64,000 nucleotides of DNA, from NCBI GenBank assembly GCA_018398585.1, contig JAGTTD010000008.1, forward strand, positions 11,172,501-11,236,500, read 5' to 3'. Below, in pieces: positions 11,108 through 23,313 of the stretch. A program made the translations under genes and the position numbers. Each line of letters opens with the position of its first letter. Positions within the stretch are counted from its first letter, which is position 1. A model generated the notes under the pieces. That model was not told the DNA's origin. It made no database searches and saw nothing but the letters and a program-made list of their open reading frames with translations. This DNA comes from Simmondsia chinensis. Taxonomy: Eukaryota; Streptophyta; Magnoliopsida; Caryophyllales; Simmondsiaceae.

Positions 11108-11230
11108 ACCATATAAACACCGCATCCCCTTCCCGCCCATTCACTCACGTGTACGGCACTCCCCAGCTCTCAACGTCTCTCACGCGTACAAACACTCTGG
11201 TAATCTTCTCTCTCTACTTGTTCTAGGTTT
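11108..11230 (+). promoter_or_regulatory. Predicted promoter of the CACTA gene
   Basis: A TATA-like atataaac (about 11110-11117) follows the GACGCGG array, then a C-rich leader and a pyrimidine-rich stretch (ttctctctctacttgttc) with a possible splice donor after. The position matches En/Spm promoters, which overlap subterminal repeats. Transcription start not determinable from sequence. Confidence 0.5.
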
Positions 11231-13800
11231 ACAGCTTGATTGTCTTTGTAATTGGTGTTAATTGTTGTATGGATCCGCCTTCGAGCTGACAATCTAGTGT
11301 TTAAACTTGCAGAGGAGTGAATCGTAAATGAAATTTGTGCAATTTCTAAAGAAATTTTAGAAGAAATTGCTGTAAGTTAGGGTTTTTAAGGTTGTTGGTA
11401 AGTGTTATGATTGTTGAAGCTTATGTGCAGTTTTGATATGTTGAAGGTTCAATTGCTGCTATTCGAACAATGCATTTGCTCTTGTATTAGCGATTGGATG
11501 ATCCAGAAGCAAGTTGAATTGTGTTTGCAGGTCTCCCTCCTCTGCTACTAGCCTCTCTTTCGCTCGCTCCTCCGTCTCCGGTCATCGCTTAGCTGTACTG
11601 TCTTGTCTGCTCCCGTCATCTCTGGTCTGTCCAGCCGTCTCACCGCGTTGTTTGCTCCTCTCTGGTCGTCTTGCCGCCTCCTTCCTCTCCAGTTATTGAC
11701 AGTAAATTTTCGCTCTCTCTCATCTTTTTGTTTAGTTCATGATGTTCTTGTTCACTTTCTCTTATATTGTGTATAAATTTGTGTTTTTTTTAGTGTTTTA
11801 GAGCTCTAGATATTCCTCGATTGAAGTTCGAATTTAGAGCTATAGGTTATTGTTCATGGTCATGTACTTGATTTTGAGTAAACTTCTCTTCTTGGTTGCT
11901 TTTTCATTATCTTTCATCATTCTTTCAAGTAATCGAACTTTTTATGGAATTTTCATTTGAAAGTTAAGGCTACATCTGTGAAAGAGCTTGGCTTAAACCC
12001 TACACTTTCATACATCGATCGTGTTAGGAGATCTTGACATACTAAGTTTCTTCTTGGATGGTGATGCTATTGATTGTGATGTTTTTAGGGCATTAACTGG
12101 CAAATTTTGATGATTTTAACATATTCATGACTTCTAGATTGTGCCTGTAATGTGTTTGTTGATTTGCCAATGAATTTCATTATAGAGTGTATCTTGTATT
12201 TGATTCCACTAGAGTTTTTTTTTAATCACATTTTACTTCTTTTGGGTGCTTGGAATTCTTTTTTTTTTTTCATTAAATGACATAAGATGTTTTTACCAAT
12301 TGATTATATAGTTATTTGATTCATAAAGTGTTTTCCATTAAATGAGTTTATATCATAACATTAGGTACATAAATTGCATATCTAATTTAGGTACATTTAA
12401 TCTTTTTTTTTAAAATTGTTTGGAGAGTGTATTTGATGAAATAAAAGGTTGGAGGGTCATATTGATTCTTACCAATTTGGAGGTGTCTTTGATTAACTTA
12501 AAAGTCGAGGGGATCACATTGTTTTTAATTCATAGTTGAGGGGAGGTCACATTTGTTTTGAACAATAGTTTTGCGATGTCTTTGTGAAATTAAAAGTTTG
12601 TGGGGTCACTTTTATTTGCATCAGGGAACCACCAAATCTACCACTAGGTTCACCAATTTAGTTTCGCTCCTCACTCATACTAAATCACCATTACTAATCC
12701 TTAACTACCGCCTCGTTCACTTGGGCAAAATCTTCACCCAACTCGTACCACTACAATTTACACCTTCGGTTTACCGATCAAACATGAGATCTACCCGAAC
12801 CAATCACCAACGTACACTTTACTGTTGAGATCAAGTCACCCGCAGTTTACACTTTCGAATTAGATTTGACCTAGGACTCTGATGTCACTTATAAACCTGT
12901 GATACCACTTATTATACATTATCGAAAGTATGGAAATCAAAAGAAATACAATCACCATGGATTGTATTGTATGTGACAAGAAGCTTGACAAGGATAGTTA
13001 GAATCAATAGACAAAGTACCAAACTAGACAGTCCTAGCTGAATAAGCAACTCATAGACAACCAATATCCATTATCCAGTTTCTAAATTGTTAGTTCTGGT
13101 GTGTAGTAGTTAGGTTATCCACCCTCCAAACACTAGATTTTAGATTCAAAGCTTCCCCCCTTCTCTTGTGGGGTTAGTATTTGAGGTTGGCTCCCCCCCT
13201 TCTCTTAAATCTTGAAGTTCGATTGTAATGTTACTAGGCAATGCATCTTATCACTTCAGTTGTATGGAAATTGAGTTTGGGAAGTTGTTTAATGATCTTA
13301 TCATTTTAACCTAGTTGCTTCTATGGTGTTCTCTGTGTCTAATCTTCCTGTTGAAGCTGCTATTGAGTACGAAGTGTTTCTTTTAGGTTTCTTGCGTCTG
13401 GTTTGTGATGTGTTGATTTGACTGTGCGAAATGTTTCGGAGCTTATTTAGTCTTTTTTTGAGTTATTTACACTGTCCGTTCAAGTTGTTTGTAAATTTGT
13501 TCAAATTTGTTCCTCTTTTTTTCTTTTGTTTAAAATAGTTTTTAACGCTTTATTTAATGATAAAATTATTTCCTTAGTTGTAGACCAAAATAAGATAAAA
13601 GTTGATATTCTCCTGTTTATTAACACAATTCAATTGGTGAACATTAGCCTATTGCTTCTTTTATTTTTTGATAAATCAAGAGCATAGCTCAATACAAAGT
13701 GGCGTCCCAACAATCGGGGACCTGAGAGGAAACTAAATAACCCTGTTACTACTAATACTTATGGTGGGTACATTGATGGCTGCCTTTGGTACCAACTACA
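11231..13800 (+). other. 5' untranslated/intronic region of the CACTA element
   Basis: No transposase domain can be read here in any frame. A CT-rich stretch at 11530-11690 (frame 11514-11699) looks like leader or low-complexity sequence. The part 12600-12900 differs in composition (C/A rich) and may be a small foreign insert. If a tnp2-type gene was once here it has been lost. Confidence 0.4.
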
Positions 13801-13917
13801 ATAGGAGGAAGAGGATGATGAAAATGAAGAAGAGGAGGATGAGGATGAGGATGAAGAAGAGGATGATGAAGAAGATGACTCGGATTATGATAATACAGAC
13901 TGGGATTGCGTATAATG
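13801..13917 (+). pseudogene. Acidic coding tail, possible remnant of an upstream CACTA gene
   Basis: In one frame the GA-rich block reads as a run of glutamate and aspartate ending DSDYDNTDWDCV-stop, and upstream in the same frame NNPVTTNTYGGYIDGCLWYQ precedes an in-frame stop. An acidic C-terminus before the TnpA-like gene would fit a transposase tail, but no catalytic domain is left. The alternative frame (13761-13985), rich in K, R and M, is an artefact of the repeat. Confidence 0.35.
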
Positions 13918-14158
13918 TGTTTAATTATTTATGTATTTTAACCGGTGAGCGTTTGTTTTTTGATCTGTTGATTGTTTTTCACTAGTTTGTCATGTTACTA
14001 TTTAAATATTTATGTGTTTTTTGTTACTTCTACATAGCTACAACGCAACATATTGGTGGACATTTTGCCTTAGTTCTTTTATTTTTAATGATACTAATTA
14101 TTCTCTTTTTCTTTCATCTTGTTTTCAATTTTTTTTTTAATGTTTCAAGGTATAAAAG

Positions 14159-17100
14159 ATGAAAGGAAAGAAGCACACTTCTAAGAAAAGTACATCACAT
14201 GGACCAAATTTTCGTACACTTGGGTCCATAGCAACGACATTAAGAAAAAAACAACAGAAAAGAGCAAACATTGCGCAACAACAAAGGAACGAGCTTCAAC
14301 ATATTGAGAATAGAGAAGAAGATGACTTCTCAGACGAGGAGTACGCGCGAAATGATGACCTGGGTGATGACGATGGATTTATCGAGAGCGATGAGGATGA
14401 TGATCGAGAATGCCTTCCTTCACAGGGCCAAGATCTTGTAACAACACAAGATCTGAGGAGGTCCTTACTCAATGATTTCATAACACCGTCGGAAAGAAGT
14501 AAGAGAGCTAAGTACATACATTGACACCTGGACTCATATGTCTTACTACTACTATATTCTCACATCACAATCATAACATTGTGTTTGCTCAGGATTAGTC
14601 CCATCAGAGAGGCCAGCGGATGCCCTCAACGAACAAGCAAGCAGTTCTTCATCAAAAACGCGTGTTAGGCGAGAACAGGCTTCCTCACGTAGCAGCGATC
14701 AAGGCCATCCAGATAATAATGAAGTCAAAGGTAGTACTGATAAAATTTAGGATCAGTTATGTAATAGGCTTTTAAGCGAGTGTTGTTGTACATGACTATA
14801 TGCATTTTGTAACTTTCTTGGTCTGTGTTCAAATCTTCTACTCCAGTAAAGAAGCACAGAGGGAGGACCCTGATGAAGCATGTACACAGTAGAACACTGG
14901 AAAATCTTGTACCTATCCTTCTAAATGAGTACAATCAACCAATTGGTCCAGATGACAAGATGTTAGATGAGTTCAGCAGTTTCTTGGGCACCTTAGGGCG
15001 GGACCCTACCATTGCACCTCAAAATTTTTTCAATTGGAGAAAAGTGCCGAAGGAGAAGATATGGGAATATGTAGCGGTATGGTTATTTCAAATTACAGTT
15101 ATATCCTACTTTTATGCTTTCTTTTACTTCCCTAAGATGTTTCATTGTGATTGCAGAAGAAGTACATAATCCCCCCGCAAGGTAGAAAATGGGTTATGTC
15201 GACTTTGAACTCGGGATGGAAGTCTTTTAAATGTGAAGTGAAACAAAACCACTTCAACAAATTTGCAAACAATGCCACTCGTTGGAGAAATCGACCAGCA
15301 TCCATTCCTGATGATCAATTGAAAGATCTATTTAGATATTGGGGTTCCTCTACTGCCAAGGTGCATGGCATGAATATGTATATTGCATTGCATATGTTAT
15401 TGTACGTGTTGATAATTATACTCGCAGTACGTATAAATTTAGAGAGTTGCTAAATTCAACACTCGGAATCGGAAGAAACAAAAGTACATGCACACTACCG
15501 GAAAGAAAGGTTTTGCAAGGGTCGCGTGCAGATTGGTAATTCACTTTCTTTTTGATATATATATTCATGTTTGTTTCTTGCATCTAATTTTTGCAATTGT
15601 TTCTGTTTTTAATTTATTGATGTACTCAACTCTTGCCCTTTTTACAGACACAAGAACATCCAAACAAACAGAAACCGCCGCGGAGTAAATTATTCATTGA
15701 GACGCGGAAGAGGAACCCTATGAAAAAGTATAAAGATCCTGTGCAGCCTACAATAGCAAAAATTGTAAGTTTTAAATCAAAATTTAAGTATTCTTCAAAC
15801 CAAATTTCTGGAGTTCGGTTATTTTTAGATTAATTTTAGAGTGTGGTTATTTTATGATAGAACATCTTTTGTTGTCTAATGAGTTGATCTTGTAAGTGAT
15901 CGAACATCTTTTGTTGTTTCTTAAAACCATGATCCATTTCCTGCATCAACAACTCCATCTCTTTTTGAAATGTTTCGAAGAATCATTGCATCCTCAAATC
16001 CAACTTCTCAAACTGATTTGCTTCAATTTTGGATCCCAATTCTGTATTAACTCTAGAAGTTGATGTTATGTTGCTATTTAGCTGCTGCTATGTTGCTGTT
16101 GAAGGTGCTGCTATGTTCTGTTGTTGCTGGTCGTTTTGGTGGTTGCTGCTTGGTGGGGTTGTTAGATAATAATGTTGTATTAGTCTTAGCTTAGTTCATT
16201 TAGACCTTTCCTTAGCTGCAAGTTGGAATAAAGTGCTGTTAGCACTTGCATTGTAATAACCTGTAGTAAGCATGTTGCAATGTTGGTACTTGGCGCCATA
16301 AGCTAGAGTTAGTTAGAAGATATTTTGGTAGTTAGATATTTTTAGTTCAATTAGATATTTTTCTATTAAGATTCGGTTAGTTAGTTATGTCTAGGTTTAA
16401 TGTTTTAGCTTGCATTAGTTATGTCTAGGAGAAAGAGATGTAAAATAAGAAAAGAAGGGAAATATCTCAAAGAGATAGTTGTAATGTTCATTGAATAATC
16501 ATCCATTACACACTAGCATCCCTTTTATATTTCAACTAATAACAATTCAATGCCTTTTAACCGCCTTAACCGACTTGAACTAGCCTTGGCGCCAAAATAT
16601 CCAAGTAAGCATATCAACCTACTTACACAATTCAAGCTTATACTAAGGACTTACTACTTATTACATCAATATTATTCTAATTACAATCTTTCATAAGCCC
16701 CATCTATAGGAATCATGATAGCTGCATAAGTATGTTGGTTAGTTGACGTTGTCTTGGCGCATAGAACTTGAGTAACCGCCATTAGCTTAGGACTGGTATA
16801 AGTACTTGAGTCTTACATTGTAATTCATATATGATGAATGATGAATGAAGTCTAAATTGAGGTTCAATTGATTGCACTTGACTAAATTGGGGTTCTAAGC
16901 ATATTTGAGAGATAAGATTACGTACATCTCACTCTTATCAGACACTACTTTGATAGGAGCTTGTTGAGTCATTGGGTTTGTTGTTGTCACTGCTGCTGTA
17001 CTGTAAGAGGATTTCTTCAATGAAAATGGCAGTTAAAACTCTAATTTTCTTTTACTATTCACATTGAATTTGCTTTATTCTATTGAGTTACTAATATGTA

Positions 17101-18579
17101 ATGGATTATTGACTTTTTCTAGAAAGGTGATGCGAAAGTTATGTTAGGTACTTTGAAATGGCTTGCTCAAATTATAAGTTGATGATTTTCTCTTATTGCA
17201 TATTATTGCATGTTATGGCATATGTTAAGAGGAGATATGTATATCTTATATATATGCATATATATAAATATTTGTGAGTATCACTCTAAGACAATGTGAT
17301 ATGTAGATTAGTTAGTTAATTAAAATATTCGATGAACCACCAACTTGTGGGGGTGGTTACATATTAATATTATTAGAATACTTAATTAAAATTTGGACCA
17401 TTTCTTGATACCGGATTATCACCCTTGAACTCTAGTGCATTTATGGATAAGGAAGTTTTTAGAGTGGGGGGATTCTTTTAAGTGATTTAATTGAAAAATA
17501 TAAGATACATTTAAGTACTATAAATTGCATTGAGTTATTAACTTTATTGGTCTTAAATTTTTCTAAATTCATTTAATTGATTTAATATTGAGTTGGTTTA
17601 TGGCATGACATTATAAATAAGGTATAACTTTTTACTTCATTTCTTTTATGTTGAAAGAAGCTGAGGAACATCAATCCAAGATTGATTCTGAGGGAGGATC
17701 AAATAGCCAAAGTACAGATGTATTTGATGAAGTAATGGGTGACGAGCATTCGGGTCGTATCCGTCTATTTGGGAGGGGTGTTACCCAGAGAGATCTTAAA
17801 GAGAAGGTTCAAGTGGGTGGAGTTCAAGTTCCAACAGAGGTTATGGAGTCCATGAAGGCTGACATTAAAGCTGAACTGACTAAAGAAGTTATGCAGGAAC
17901 TGATCTCTAGACTTGCCTTAGTAATCCCAAGTTTAAGCAATCTTGATCCCCATGCACTTCAAACCTTGGTAGGAGGATCACTTAGAAATGGTCATAGTAC
18001 TACTCGAAATGTTGCTTCTTCATCAGGTGCTGCAAATGAGGTATATTAATGCTTTAGTTCCATTTTTAACTCAAAAATTATCATATATCTCAGTGATTCT
18101 TCATGTAAAACTAAAGAAATCATTTGTTCCTACGACTCTTTTGTTGTATAAGACTCTAATACTGCTATGTCATGACCCGAGGTGGGCTCGGGTTATGACT
18201 TAGAAAGAAAGAGAGTTTGGGAGAGAGAGAATTGAGAAAGAGATGAGATAGAGATGAGAATTCGAGGGAGAAGTAGAAAGAATAGAGGGAGAGTAAGAGA
18301 ATTGAAGTGTTGATATTATCATTGAATGCTCTCCAAAGTGCAATTACAACTCTTTATATGAAGTAAAACACATAACTATCAATGTAACAACTCAACTAAA
18401 CAAGAATATTTATCTCAACAACTATAACAACCTCATGTATCTAATTACAACTACTTCCAACTAAATCTTATCACCTTAGTTCATGACAAGCTACTTATGC
18501 TCATTTTATATGTTTTTGGTGTCAGGGTGCTGAGGATCTCGATAATGTTGATGGACACGCGGCCAATAAAGGAACATAG
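14159..18579 (+). CDS. TnpA-like protein of the plant Ptta/En/Spm family, eight exons
   Basis: Likely a DNA-binding accessory transposition protein. Predicted exons: 14159-14498, 14593-14730, 14847-15076, 15157-15377, 15445-15535, 15648-15764, 17666-18040, 18526-18579; all junctions keep phase and give about 521 codons without an internal stop. Order: basic start, acidic stretch (EEDDFSDEEYARNDD), serine/arginine linker, conserved core with HRGRTLMKHVHS, SSFLGTLGRD, NWRKVPKEKIWEYVA, KSFKCEVKQ, GKKGFARVA, KLFIETRKR and KYKDPVQ, then DEVMGDEHSGRIRLFGRGVT, typical of this family. Exon 7's acceptor (AG at 17664-17665) is chosen for phase and is the least certain. Introns 6 and 7 contain LTR insertions. 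It sits between the subterminal arrays it may bind. Confidence 0.75.
16160..16944 (+). mobile_element. LTR-like insertion with a second, inverted LTR-like block inside
   Basis: In intron 6 of the TnpA-like gene, sequence opening TGTTAGATAATAATG and ending CTTATCAGACA has LTR features (TG...CA, tataagt and 'gatgaatgatgaatgaag' near the end). The middle (~16405-16735) reads as the reverse of a related repeat: reversed, it contains ggcgccaaggctag and the 'attcaatgaacattacaact' block. No target duplication was found (ggggt versus ctact), so ends are tentative. Confidence 0.45.
18168..18488 (-). mobile_element. Solo LTR in intron 7 of the TnpA-like gene
   Basis: The 321-bp segment opens TGTCATGACCC and ends AGTTCATGACA. 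Flanking pentamers are tgcta (18163-18167) and agcta (18489-18493), a duplication with one mismatch. Orientation is minus: reversed, it shows the late pyrimidine-rich block (ctctctct...) common to the LTRs in this window. No internal region remains, so it is a recombined solo LTR. Confidence 0.75.
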
Positions 18580-18929
18580 TGTGGAGTTTATGGTTATGAA
18601 CAATGTACTTGATGTGGTTGAATGTAAATTGTGTTTTTTTTTATATTGACTTGGTGGTTATAGACTTTTGTGGGTGTAGGATTGTTTTGGCTTTAATATG
18701 TAAAGCTTTATATATTTTAAAGTCTAGACTTTTTTGATTAGCAGCTATGTATTTGATTCAGTAGTTTCCTTCGATTATCAACTATGTAATTTGTATTTGG
18801 ATTATTATTAGCTTTGATGTCGAGCAAGATCTTTTGAATGTATGGATGTGTTACGATATACTTATGGATGAAGAGGTGTTGGTTTAAAAAATTCTTGCAA
18901 TATATGTCAAAACTGAATCAATAACAGCA

Positions 18930-19720
18930 CTAGTTTTTGTACAAACCGTTGCATTAATGATTTTAAATAGTTGCATTAGTTCATCAATAAACCGCTGCAT
19001 TAGGTGAACATAACTGTTGCATTAGTTCATCAAACCGCTGCATTAGGTGAACATAACCGTTTCATTACCTCACCACAAACCGCTGCATTAGGAGAAAATA
19101 ACCGTTACATTAGCTCACTACAAACCGCTGCATTAGGCGAACATAATTGTTGCATTAGCTCACTCCAAACCGCCGCATAAGGTTAGAATAACTGTTGCAG
19201 TAGCGTAGTCTAAAACCGCAGCATTAGGTCAAAATAACCGTTGCGATGCTAAGTCCAAAACCACTGCATTAGGTTAGAGTAACTGTTGCATTAGATAAGT
19301 CCAAAACTGCTGCATTAGGTTAGAATAACCGTTGCATTAGCTAAGACCAAAACCGCTACATTTGGTCAATATAACCGTTGCATTAGGTCTGCACAAACCG
19401 CTACATTAGGATAGAATAACTGGTGCATTAGCTAAGACCAAAACCGCTGCATTAGGTCAATATAATCGTTGCATTAGGTCTGCAAAAACCGCTGCATTAG
19501 ATTAAAATAACCATTGCATTAGGTGAGCATAACCGCTGCCATAGGTCAAACAACCGTTGCATTAGTTTCCCAAATGCAGCGGTTATGATCCGCAACTGTA
19601 GTTAAAAAAACTGCTGCAAAAGGCTAATGCCACGGCCGCGTATGCAACGGTTTATAAACCACTGCATTAGATCTAGTGCAGCAGTTTTGTCCAATTTGCT
19701 GCGGTTTTAAACCGTTGCAT
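18930..19720 (-). repeat. Right subterminal repeat array of the CACTA element
   Basis: About twenty alternating units of aaaccgctgcattagg and aataaccgttgcattag, period ~38-40 bp, run to the right end. The motif is the inverted counterpart of the left array. The array is about twice as long as the left one and lacks the GACGCGG type. Several units have point changes (accgctacatt, cattgcatt). Confidence 0.85.
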
Positions 19721-19741
19721 ATGACCCAATATGTGGTAGTG
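19712..19741 (-). repeat. Right terminal inverted repeat of the CACTA element
   Basis: Reversed, the end reads CACTACCACATATTGGGTCA, pairing imperfectly with the left end. Confidence 0.8.
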
Positions 19742-20600
19742 ATCTAAGATTACAAGACTTGTTTTATTTGAGGTTAACAACCTTGTTTCGCTGCCTGTTT
19801 TGTCCTTTTACACGCCCTGTCCTATTACATGCCGTGCCCGCTACACGCCTTATACATCTACACGCTGTGCCCTATTACATTAAGTGTCCACTACATGGCA
19901 TGTTTAGCTACACACTATGTCCGGCTACATGCTGTATCCATCTCCACGCAGTGTCTGGACACCAACCATATCCATCTAAACATCGTGTCCGGTTACGTGC
20001 CACGTTCTACTACAAGCTATGTTCTGCTACCCACCTTGTTAAGCTAGACATTCGCTACCTGTTATGTCATGACCCGCCGACCTTGGTCACATGCTTAACG
20101 TGGATTACCCACCGGCATCACATTAACCACATACCATAGTATTAGTCCTCCTAGCACTAGCGTCAAGTTACCCGTTTATCACCATTGGCATCATGTTGCA
20201 TTCTTTCAAGCTTACATCCCTACCATTGTTACATGCCTACCGTTGTCGGTTCGCCCACTAATGTTACATATCTACCAGAGCTATTAACTTACCATGGTCA
20301 CCCACCAACCAGATCCTTGACTGAGCGTTATCCACCAGCAAAGACCACAGCATTACATTCACATTTGCATACATTTTCAATACTCTACCATTGTGATTCG
20401 CACACAACCACTGGCACATAGTGTTGTGCATAAAACGACAACCGCCATGTTACTAGTGTACCAACCAGCATCAATACCGTCTCTTAATTTGTGCATCAGT
20501 CGCCATGCACCGACTACCATCGATTCTCACCTCGGCCACTACGGGCACTTGCCATCGCCACGCTGCGGTAGCCAACCACCACTGACTCTTTCTCTCTTAT
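19742..20600. repeat. Minisatellite, right of the CACTA insertion
   Basis: It resumes with 'attacaagacttgtttt' and passes into C-rich short repeats (ctacacgctgtgccctatta, ctacatgc, gtgtccggtta), then loses clear periodicity after ~20060. The C-rich repeats resemble those at 9480-9600. Frames here follow the repeats. Confidence 0.65.
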
Positions 20601-20750
20601 TAAACCCTGATTGAATTAATTTTTGTTACTATCTCTATTCCGCTCCACCCTAAACGGTTTAACTTTCATTACAATCTCAATTTCGTTTAACCGTAATTGA
20701 ACCAATTTTTGTTTAAATCTAACCTTAGTTCAACCATACTATAAGTAATT
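20601..20750. repeat. Degenerate ~50-bp tandem repeat, left part
   Basis: Short phrases recur: caatttcgtttaacc, taattgaaccaatttttgtt, ttagttcaacc. The same phrases fill 30993-31500, on the other side of element B, so the array was split by that insertion. Confidence 0.6.
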
Positions 20751-21173
20751 TGTTATAATCGAGACTAATCTCAAATCATAACCTGGGGAAGGATAGAATT
20801 AGAGAGAGTTTAGATGAGATAAGAAGTGAAAGGAGATGAGAAAATAGAGAAAGAATTAGATGAGAGAGAGAATTGATATCAGGGAGAGATTTCATTCATC
20901 AAGTTATGATCTTACAATGAAGGGCTCAACTACTTATAACAACCAAGCTAATGGTGGCAAGGACAAGTACATGGCATCCAGGCAAGTACCTACAACCGAC
21001 TTAACTAACAAACCGCCAACATAGACTGGCCTTGACCACCAGCTTGACCACTCAAGCTACTAGAAACTAAACATCACTTATTACAAGATCCATCAAAACA
21101 CTTATTACAAACTATTACAACCTTCACTTATTCCTACTCACTTTCATGTGCCCCAACTATTACAATCATCACA
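20751..21173 (-). repeat. 3' LTR of element B
   Basis: 423 bp, plus-strand text TGTTATAATCG...CATCACA. It is followed by the polypurine tract. It shares with the partner LTR the blocks 'gatgagataagaagtgaaag' and 'gaagggctcaactacttata'. Confidence 0.85.
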
Positions 21174-21200
21174 ATACTGGCCCCCTCCCCCAAGAGATTC
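21174..21200 (-). other. Polypurine tract of element B
   Basis: On the minus strand gggggagggggccagtat directly precedes the LTR; upstream is ttgaggacaagaatctc, the family block also seen in A and C. Confidence 0.8.
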
Positions 21201-22592
21201 TTGTCCTCAAGAATCTTAGGGAAGATATGAGACTTTGAAGAACACTCATTGATGTAGAGTAGGAGCTGAAAGTGATGAATTCCCTTGCAGAGACATGCAG
21301 CTGTAGAACTACTGGACGCTGAACCTTGCAGCTGAAGAGAGCTTGTTGATGCAGTATGTATATCTGAGATATGAATTTTCTGATCTGAATTTGAATTTCA
21401 GCCTGAAACTTGCTATGAATTGGTTCTGCATCTGAATCTGCATTGCACCTGATTCTTGCTACTTGATGCAGGTTTATTGCTGCCGTTGGCCAGGAGAATC
21501 TAATTTTGTAAAGCACACATAAAGAGGTCTACCATTTTCAAACAAAATTAGCCAAGCTCTAGTGCAGCCTAACATCATCCACATGTAGCAGAAACACATA
21601 GAAGACCAAGCGAACTGCAGAAGCAAACATTGAACCTCGGTTCTCAATCTGAATCTATGTTGCTCAAACCTTCCTTTAGTGTCTTAAAATATTACCCACT
21701 TGAATCCAAACTTCAACGATTCAGCTGTGCAGGACCTAAACGTTATGCTGCTGCTGCTACTGCTCAAACAGAAACCAGCTCCCGTCCTATTCAGAAGGAA
21801 GCTTTCTATTGTTCTTAGGTTTCTAAAGTTTTTGAAGGCCCAATTTACAAATTCAGTTAACCAATTAACATTCTTAAATGCTGCTACCACTGTAATCCAT
21901 GAGCTATTCCACGAACCAACAACAACTTCTTTGAAATCCGCTTGTTGCGTGTCAAGTTTGATCATGGGACAGCCCCTTCTTCAAAGCTCTTGCACAATCC
22001 ACCATAAATCGACTTTGATACTTGTTGCCTTTAATGTGTACTGCCACTCTCTTATCTTACCAAAACATGAAGAGAGTGCACACAAAACACTTAGCAGATT
22101 ACTTTCCATTGCAATAATCCATCTTAGTTTCTCAAACAATAGAAACATTGGTTTGTAAGCTTGAAGCTTTGCTCCACCAAGCTAAGTTCCCAAAAGTAAC
22201 AGTCGATCTCTAAGGAAGCAATGTCACCACTTGAAATCCCAAAGTAACCCAAATGACAAACCTATATCTGCAGCCCATAATTTCCAGGTTGTTCACAAGA
22301 TCTTCAGCTCTGGTTTGAACCTCCTTTAATTTCTGCCTTCAATTGACATGCTGTAGCTAAATTGATTCAAATGAAGCAACTTTGATCCCTTATCAATGAG
22401 CACAAGTAAGATTGCGAAATCCACTAGCCCATGAAACCAACGAAACATCAGAATAGCTGTGAACATCTCATGAGCAAGGATTGGTCTGTTCTTGACTTTG
22501 TTGCTAAGGTATATACTGCTTTCAGCTAGAGCTAAACTAAACCTCTCGTTGATTTCCTCAATTAAAGCTTTTCGAAAAACATTGGATCTATT
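21201..22592 (-). pseudogene. 3' part of the element B internal region
   Basis: Short minus frames (21169-21516, 21684-21965) are what is left of the downstream internal region. Near the end, ctgcatcaacaagctctctt and 'agctgcatgtctctgcaagg' resemble the corresponding region of element A (ctgctgcat, agctgcagctctacatcc). I cannot define a protein. The nested chromovirus breaks it at 22593. Confidence 0.45.
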
Positions 22593-22910
22593 TGTTATAG
22601 TCCAAGTAGAATCTTGGCTATAAACTAGGTGAGATAGAGGTTAGATGAGAAGAGAAGTGAAGGGAGATAAGAAGATAGAGAATATCTCAAACAGATGTGT
22701 ATTTCATTCAATGAATATGAATTTTACGAGAACATCATTCTTTATACTCTTTACAAGACATAAGCTTCAAACAATGAATCTAGACAATTACTAACATAAG
22801 CACCGATTCATCACCCGCCAAAATAAACCAAACTAACAGCAAAAGACCAGCTGAACTAACTTTCCTGCTAAAACCATTTGAACAACTAAAAACACCTTCG
22901 GGCTATGACA
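22593..22910 (-). repeat. 3' LTR of the nested chromovirus
   Basis: 318 bp, plus-strand text TGTTATAGTCCAAG...GGCTATGACA. Next to it, on the minus strand, lies the polypurine stretch ttcgagggaagggtaa (about 22911-22926). Confidence 0.88.
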
Positions 22911-22977
22911 TTACCCTTCCCTCGAACTCATTCTTGTCTCAAGAATGAAAGGAAGGAAATTGAGACTTCAAGAACCA

Positions 22978-23313
22978 CTAATTCTCCCAAGTTGCATTCT
23001 CCTTTCCAAAATTAGCCAACTTAATCAAGACTTGATCCACATCCAGTCCTTGTTGGTGCACGACCCTTCTACCCAGAACACCTTGGATTGAAACTAACAA
23101 CAGTTCTGTTGCACAAACTGACCCTTTAGCCACATGTTTCTTGAGCAGAGAAATATGGAACACATGATGTACTACACTATCCAGAGGAAGCTCAAGCTTA
23201 TAAGACACTCTTCCAATCTTGTGTAAGACCTTGTAAGGCCCAAAGTACCCAGCGCACAACTTAACATTCTTACGCATTGCAACTGAGTTCTGCCTGTAGG
23301 GCCGTAACTTCAA
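22978..23313 (-). pseudogene. Integrase C-terminus with chromodomain-like tail
   Basis: The 111-codon frame reads [38 protein letters not shown] and [14 protein letters not shown], the GPY/F module of gypsy integrases. It then runs [20 protein letters not shown] and [10 protein letters not shown], matching a chromoviral chromodomain of the type that lacks some aromatic cage residues. Such tails are thought to guide integration to particular chromatin. It ends in a stop at its C-terminus, as expected. Confidence 0.85.

Larger units (their letters stand above)
9986..19741 (+). mobile_element. CACTA (En/Spm) DNA transposon, ~9.8 kb
   Basis: The left end reads CACTACTGCATAATTGCA and the right end, reversed, CACTACCACATATTGGGT. 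Both are followed inwards by arrays of GCAGCGGTT/AACCGTTGC units, the subterminal repeats typical of the superfamily. Flanking trinucleotides are gtc (9983-9985) and atc (19742-19744), an imperfect 3-bp duplication. The flanks belong to one minisatellite array. The element carries a TnpA-like gene (Ptta/En/Spm family, 14159-18579), but I found no tnp2/TnpD transposase domain, so it is probably non-autonomous. Two LTR insertions sit inside. Confidence 0.9.

Noticed and set aside
13761..13985. Lysine/methionine-rich 74-codon frame
   Set aside because: It is an out-of-frame reading of a GA-rich block that in another frame gives a plausible acidic protein tail.
21700..22158. 152-codon plus-strand frame in element B
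   Set aside because: Opposite to the element's direction, no recognisable domain; most likely a chance frame.
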